Source of the DNA: an uncultured Alphaproteobacteria bacterium
GTDB taxonomy: Bacteria > Pseudomonadota > Alphaproteobacteria > Rhizobiales > Beijerinckiaceae
NCBI GenBank assembly: GCA_937988775.1
Contig: CALKHP010000001.1
Coordinates: forward strand, 1-64,000
DNA length: 64,000 nucleotides
Direction: 5' to 3'
Of this stretch, positions 59,897 to 64,000 are shown piece after piece; within the stretch, counting starts at the first letter, position 1, and each line of letters opens with the position of its first letter. Both the position numbers and the translations under genes were made by a program. The notes below the pieces were generated by a model, which had not been told where the DNA came from, did no database searches, and saw only the letters and a list, made by a program, of their open reading frames with translations.

Positions 59897-62592
59897 GGCA
59901 TCGCCTCCACCGGCACAGTGCCGTCGGCGACGGGCAGGCGGATGACGATGCGGGTGCCGCGCCGGCGTGCGGCCGGGCTCTCCGCATGGATCGTGCCGTC
60001 CATCGCCTCGATCAGGCCGCGACAGATCGACAGGCCGAGCCCGGTGCCGGGCGCCCGGCCATCCGCCGCTGCCAGGCGATGGAACTTGTCAAACACGCGC
60101 TCGAGGTCGGCTTCCGCGATGCCCCTGCCCTGGTCCGTCACCGAGATCACCAGCCAATCCCTGTCCTTGCGCGCGAACACCACCGTGCCGGCGGAGCTGT
60201 CGCCATATTTCTGCGCGTTGTCGAGCAGATTGAACAGCACCTGGCCGAGCAGCGTGCTGTCGCCGCGCACCAGTGGCAGGTCGGGCGCGAGGCTGACCGT
60301 GATCGCCTGCCCCGGAAAGGCATCGCGGGCGCGCGCGACGGCCGTGCGGATCGTATCGGCGATATCGACCCAGTCGCGTGTGGCGTCGAGCGGGCCTGCC
60401 TCGATGCGCGTCATGTCGAGGAGGTTGCTGACGAAGCGCGACAGCCGCGCGGCTTCCTCGTCGATCGATTGCAACAGGTCGCTGCGGCTCGCCTCGCCGA
60501 GTTCCGGGCCGAAGGTGCGCAGGCTGGTGACGGCGCCGGTGATGGTGGCGAGCGGCGTGCGCAAGTCGTGCGAAATCGACGAGAGCAGCGCGGTGCGCAG
60601 CTTCTCGCTCTGCTCGAGCGCATCGGCGCGCGCCGTCTCGACGACCAGCAAGGCCCGGTCGATGGCGGTCGCGGTCTGGTTGAGGATGGCGGACAAGGCG
60701 CGCTCGGTTTCGGCGGCACGCACGTCACCGGCGGGCGGCAGCGCCATGCCGCACACGCCGACCGTGGCGCGCGGCGTCAGCAGCGGCCGGAATTGCAGGC
60801 GGATATTCGGCAGCGTGCCGGTGCCGGCGCCCGCCGGCTCGCCCTTCTCGTAGGCCCAGCGCGCGGCGGTCATTTCCGAGGTGCCGAGCGTATCCTCGGG
60901 CGGCCAGGCCATCACCAGCGCGAGATCGCCGTCGCGCGGCATCAGCAGCGCCACCGCGCCGCCGACGGTTTCGTGGATATGGGCGGAAGCCGCCCATAAC
61001 ACGTCGTCGAGTTTCGCCGTGCCCGAGAGCTTTCGCGAGAATTCATACAGGGACTGGATCGTCCTGACACGCAGGCGCGTCGCCTCGGCCTGGTCGCGGA
61101 CACGGCCGGCGAGGCCGCCGGTGAACACTGCAACGATCAGGAAGATCATCAGCGCGAACAGTTCGTGCGGTTCGGCGATGGTGAGCGTGTTGACCGGCGC
61201 GATGAAGAAGAAATTATAGGCGAGGAACGACAGCAGCGCCGTGCCGATCGCCGGCCAGACGCCATAGGTCAGTGCTGAGAACAGCACGGCGGTCAGGAAC
61301 ACCATCGACAGGTTCGGCAGCGCGACGAACTCGCTGATCGACAGCCCGACGCCGATGGCGCAGGCGACCGAGGCCAGCGTCGCGATCGCCGCCGTGCCGA
61401 GATAGGCGGGCTTGGGAAGCCGCCGCCGTCGCGGCGGCGCGGGTTCCTCGTCCGTGGTGACGATATGGATGCCGATATCCATGCCCTGCCGGATGATCTC
61501 GTCGGGCAGCGAGCGGCCACGCAGGCGGCGCCACCAGCCGGCGCGCGAGCGGCCGAGCACCAGTTGCGTCACGTTCTCGCTCCGGGCGAAGCGCAGGATC
61601 TCGCGCGGCAGGTCCTTGGCGCTCAGGCGGCGCGTCTCGGCACCGAGCCTTTCGGCAAGATGCAGCGCGGCGGCGAGTTGCTGCACCGTTTCAGGGCTGG
61701 CCGGCTCGTGGCCGGGCCGCTCGGCATGGAGCGCGATCCAGCGCGCGTTGAGGCCCGAGGCAAGCCTGGCCGCCGAGCGGATGACGGCCGCCGCATGCGC
61801 ATTGGCGCTGACGCAGACCAGCAGCCGCTCGCCGCTCGCCCACGGGCCCTCGATGGCGTTCTGGCGCAGGAAATCGACCATCTGGTCGTCGACGCGGTCG
61901 GCGGTGCGGCGCAAGGCCAGTTCGCGCAGCGCCGTCAGGTTGCCGGGCTTGAAGAAGCCTTCCGCCGCGCGCGCCGCATTGTCGGGCAGATAGACCTTGC
62001 CATCCTGCAGGCGTTTGATCAGTTCGGTCGGCGTGATGTCGACGACCACGACCTCGTCGGCATTGCTCAACACCGCATCCGGCACGCTCTCCTGCACCGT
62101 CACGCCGGTGATGCTGGCGACGACGTCGGACAGGCTTTCGATGTGCTGGATGTTGAGCGCGGTCCAGACATCGATGCCGGCATCGATCAGTTCGGCGACG
62201 TCCTGATAGCGCTTGGGATGCCGGCTGTCGGGCGGGTTGGTATGGGCCAGTTCATCGACGATCACGAGACGCGGCTTGCGGGCGAGCGCGGCGTCGATGT
62301 CGAATTCGCGCAGCTTGTGGCCGCGATAGTCGACCTCGAGACGCGGCAGCACGTCCAGCCCCTTCAGCAGTGCCGCGGTTTCGGTGCGGCCATGCGTCTC
62401 GACCAGGCCGACGACCACGTCGATGCCCTCGTGCCGGGCCTGGCGCGCGCGAGCGAGCATGGCATAGGTCTTGCCGACGCCGGGCGCGGCGCCCAGGAAC
62501 ACCGTCAGCTTGCCGCGCCGGTCCTGCCCCGCGAGCGCGAGCAGCGCGTCGGGGTCAGGGCGCTTGTCGGAAGCCTGGTCGATCTTGCCCAT
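59893..62592 (-). CDS. kdpD: Potassium-sensing histidine kinase
   Basis: An 899-residue inner-membrane sensor kinase. Domains in order: N-terminal KdpD domain with Walker-like GAAPGVGKT (residues 34-42), a universal-stress-protein-like domain, four closely spaced membrane segments, a GAF-like region, and the kinase core with the phospho-histidine in SHDLRTPLATI (about residue 675), NLLDNAQKYG, DQGRGI and GTGLGLSICRG boxes. Length matches full KdpD. Encoded 15 bases after kdpC. Confidence 0.96.
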   Translation of the reverse strand: MGKIDQASDKRPDPDALLALAGQDRRGKLTVFLGAAPGVGKTYAMLARARQARHEGIDVVVGLVETHGRTETAALLKGLDVLPRLEVDYRGHKLREFDIDAALARKPRLVIVDELAHTNPPDSRHPKRYQDVAELIDAGIDVWTALNIQHIESLSDVVASITGVTVQESVPDAVLSNADEVVVVDITPTELIKRLQDGKVYLPDNAARAAEGFFKPGNLTALRELALRRTADRVDDQMVDFLRQNAIEGPWASGERLLVCVSANAHAAAVIRSAARLASGLNARWIALHAERPGHEPASPETVQQLAAALHLAERLGAETRRLSAKDLPREILRFARSENVTQLVLGRSRAGWWRRLRGRSLPDEIIRQGMDIGIHIVTTDEEPAPPRRRRLPKPAYLGTAAIATLASVACAIGVGLSISEFVALPNLSMVFLTAVLFSALTYGVWPAIGTALLSFLAYNFFFIAPVNTLTIAEPHELFALMIFLIVAVFTGGLAGRVRDQAEATRLRVRTIQSLYEFSRKLSGTAKLDDVLWAASAHIHETVGGAVALLMPRDGDLALVMAWPPEDTLGTSEMTAARWAYEKGEPAGAGTGTLPNIRLQFRPLLTPRATVGVCGMALPPAGDVRAAETERALSAILNQTATAIDRALLVVETARADALEQSEKLRTALLSSISHDLRTPLATITGAVTSLRTFGPELGEASRSDLLQSIDEEAARLSRFVSNLLDMTRIEAGPLDATRDWVDIADTIRTAVARARDAFPGQAITVSLAPDLPLVRGDSTLLGQVLFNLLDNAQKYGDSSAGTVVFARKDRDWLVISVTDQGRGIAEADLERVFDKFHRLAAADGRAPGTGLGLSICRGLIEAMDGTIHAESPAARRRGTRIVIRLPVADGTVPVEAMP

Positions 62593-62607
62593 TGCCGGTG
62601 GAGGCTG

Positions 62608-63213
62608 TCACGAGGGGCCAAGCGCGTCCAGCGCCAGATTGAGGCGCAGCACGTTGACGCGAGGCTCGCCGAGGATGCCGAACAGCCGCCCCGCGGTGTT
62701 GCCGTCGACGAGGGCCTGCAACCGGTCCGCGCCAAGACCGCGCGCCTGCGCGACACGCGCCACCTGCGCCCTGGCGAAAGCCGGCGATATCGCCGGATCG
62801 AGCCCGGATGCCGACGTCGTGACGGCGTCGGCCGGGACCGGGCCGGCAAGGCCCTGCGCCCGCAGGTCGGCGACCTCGGACGTGACGCGCTCGACGAGTT
62901 TTTGCGAGGTCGGGCCGAGATTCGAGCCTGACGAATTCGCCGCGTTATAGGGCGCATCGATCGTCTTGCCGGCATCCTTCGGGTCGGGCGCGCTGGTCGC
63001 GGACGGGCGGCCGTGGAAATAGCGCGCGCTGGTGAAATCCTGGCCGATCAGGGCCGAGCCGATCACCGTGCCATCCCTGCTGACGAGGCTGCCGCTGGCC
63101 CGATCGGGCATGGCGACCCCGGCAATGCCGGTAACCGCGAGAGGGTAGGCGAGGCCGAGCAGCGCGGTGAACAGCGCGAGCATGACGATGGCGGGACGGG
63201 CGTGCTGGAGCAT
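62608..63213 (-). CDS. kdpC: Potassium-transporting ATPase C subunit
   Basis: A 201-residue protein with one N-terminal membrane segment and a periplasmic domain. Conserved segments include YFHGRPSAT, the asparagine-serine-rich SGSNLGPTS, and the GLDPAISPAFARAQVARVA region. KdpC stabilises the KdpFAB complex and its K+ affinity. ATG 63213 is chosen since AAGGAGG lies just upstream; the longer in-frame ATG at 63258 overlaps kdpB. Confidence 0.94.
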   Translation of the reverse strand: MLQHARPAIVMLALFTALLGLAYPLAVTGIAGVAMPDRASGSLVSRDGTVIGSALIGQDFTSARYFHGRPSATSAPDPKDAGKTIDAPYNAANSSGSNLGPTSQKLVERVTSEVADLRAQGLAGPVPADAVTTSASGLDPAISPAFARAQVARVAQARGLGADRLQALVDGNTAGRLFGILGEPRVNVLRLNLALDALGPS

Positions 63214-63226
63214 GAACAATCCTCCT

Positions 63227-64000
63227 TCAGGCAAGATGCAGGGCGGTGACGGCGACATCGATCAGCTTGATGCCGATGAACGGCACGATCAGGCCGCCGA
63301 GCCCGTAGACGACGAGATTGCGGCGCAGCAGGGCGGCGGCGCCGACCGGCCGGTAGGTCACGCCGCGCAGCGCCAGCGGAATGAGCGCGATGATGACGAG
63401 GGCGTTGAAGATCACCGCCGACAGGATGGCCGATTGCGGCGAGGCAAGCTGCATGACGTTGAGCGCGCCCAGTTGCGGATAGGTGATGATGAACAGCGCC
63501 GGGATGATGGCGAAATATTTCGCGACATCGTTGGCGATCGAGAAGGTGGTCAGCGCGCCGCGCGTCATCAGCAACTGCTTGCCGATCTCGACGATCTCGA
63601 TCAGCTTGGTCGGGTTGGAATCGAGGTCGACCATGTTGCCGGCCTCGCGCGCGGCCTGCGTGCCGGTTTGCATCGCCACGCCGACATCGGCCTGGGCGAG
63701 CGCCGGCGCGTCGTTGGTGCCGTCGCCGCACATGGCGATCAGGCGGCCGCCGGTCTGTTCCTTGCGGATATAGGCGAGCTTGTCCTCCGGCGTCGCCTCG
63801 GCGAGGAAATCGTCGACGCCGGCCTCGGAGGCGATCGCGGCCGCCGTGACCGGATTGTCGCCGGTGACCATCACCGTCTTGATGCCCATGGCGCGCAGCG
63901 CCGCGAAACGCTCCTTGATCGCCGGCTTGACGACATCCTTGAGGTGGACGACGCCGAGCAGGCGCCCGTTCTCGGCCACCGCCAGCGGCGTGCCACCGGT
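63227..64000 (-). CDS. kdpB: Potassium-transporting ATPase B subunit, C-terminal part
   Basis: The C-terminal approximately 257 residues of a P-type ATPase; the gene continues beyond the right edge, so the DKTGT phosphorylation site is not in view. The hinge motif GDGTNDAPALAQADVGVAM is present, followed by membrane segments with FSIANDVAKYFAIIPA, the typical KdpB ending region. It hydrolyses ATP to drive K+ uptake through KdpA. kdpFA should lie upstream outside the window. Confidence 0.95.
   Translation of the reverse strand, partial: TGGTPLAVAENGRLLGVVHLKDVVKPAIKERFAALRAMGIKTVMVTGDNPVTAAAIASEAGVDDFLAEATPEDKLAYIRKEQTGGRLIAMCGDGTNDAPALAQADVGVAMQTGTQAAREAGNMVDLDSNPTKLIEIVEIGKQLLMTRGALTTFSIANDVAKYFAIIPALFIITYPQLGALNVMQLASPQSAILSAVIFNALVIIALIPLALRGVTYRPVGAAALLRRNLVVYGLGGLIVPFIGIKLIDVAVTALHLA

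Overview
The window is a GC-rich stretch of bacterial chromosome with long, tightly packed, often overlapping operons and no RNA genes, insertion sequences, phage genes or CRISPR arrays that I could see. Gene content (bacterial Kdp system, three tripartite or ABC uptake families for organic acids and amines, PhoB-type half-sites with the CTGTCAT spacing of alphaproteobacteria, a GH144/GH3 beta-1,2-glucan pair, octopine-oxidase-like subunits) suggests an alphaproteobacterium of the Hyphomicrobiales type with a soil or plant-associated, scavenging lifestyle. The taxonomic call is an inference from gene families, not from a marker gene.

Layout. 1-170: tail of a dihydrodipicolinate synthase-family gene. 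279-10717 (minus): an uptake-and-oxidation operon: polyamine-type ABC transporter (SBP, ATPase, two permeases), a three-part opine/cyanide-type flavo-oxidoreductase (DAO-like subunit, 2Fe-2S subunit, FAD/BFD subunit), a second DAO-like oxidase, a pair of carboxymuconolactone-decarboxylase-fold proteins and a flavin monooxygenase; a LysR gene diverges from it. 11783-13561 (minus): SbmA/YddA-like membrane protein with a degenerate ATPase domain. 13710-18459 (plus): three overlapping glycosidase genes GH3-GH144-GH15, then a secreted Asn/Gly-rich protein. 19341-23920 (minus): IclR regulator, MHS-type transporter, two SDRs and a polysaccharide-deacetylase-fold hydrolase. 24078-26118 (minus): DUF3830, RraA-like and 2-keto-4-pentenoate hydratase-like genes.

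26258-31230 (plus): complete branched-chain 2-oxoacid dehydrogenase operon (E1alpha, E1beta, E2, E3), with a 32-bp tandem duplication at the E2 start. 31344-34115 (plus): phnCDE behind a three-half-site Pho box, followed by a convergent LysR gene. 35433-40628 (plus): SAF-domain dehydrogenase, TRAP transporter and creatininase-family hydrolase. 40638-46109 (minus): dppABCDF-type peptide transporter, diverging from an amidohydrolase (46268-47434), which converges on an M20 peptidase (minus). 49063-52165 (plus): tctCBA. 52162-53163 (minus): NHL-type beta-propeller. 53598-59191 (plus): iron-type ABC transporter followed by two HpcH/HpaI aldolases. 59210-64000 (minus): kdpB(partial)CDE.

Overall logic: at least seven independent uptake systems, each linked to one or a few catabolic enzymes, in 64 kb. 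Common design features are 4-base start/stop overlaps (some with GTG or TTG starts) and, in three of the six binding-protein-containing transporters, a perfect or near-perfect GC hairpin immediately after the binding-protein gene, which probably sets the ratio of binding protein to membrane subunits. The most unusual local items are the duplicated E2 start with its 11-codon leader frame, the fungal-type glucoamylase fold inside a beta-1,2-glucanase operon, the triple Pho half-site, and the ATPase domain with several eroded motifs.
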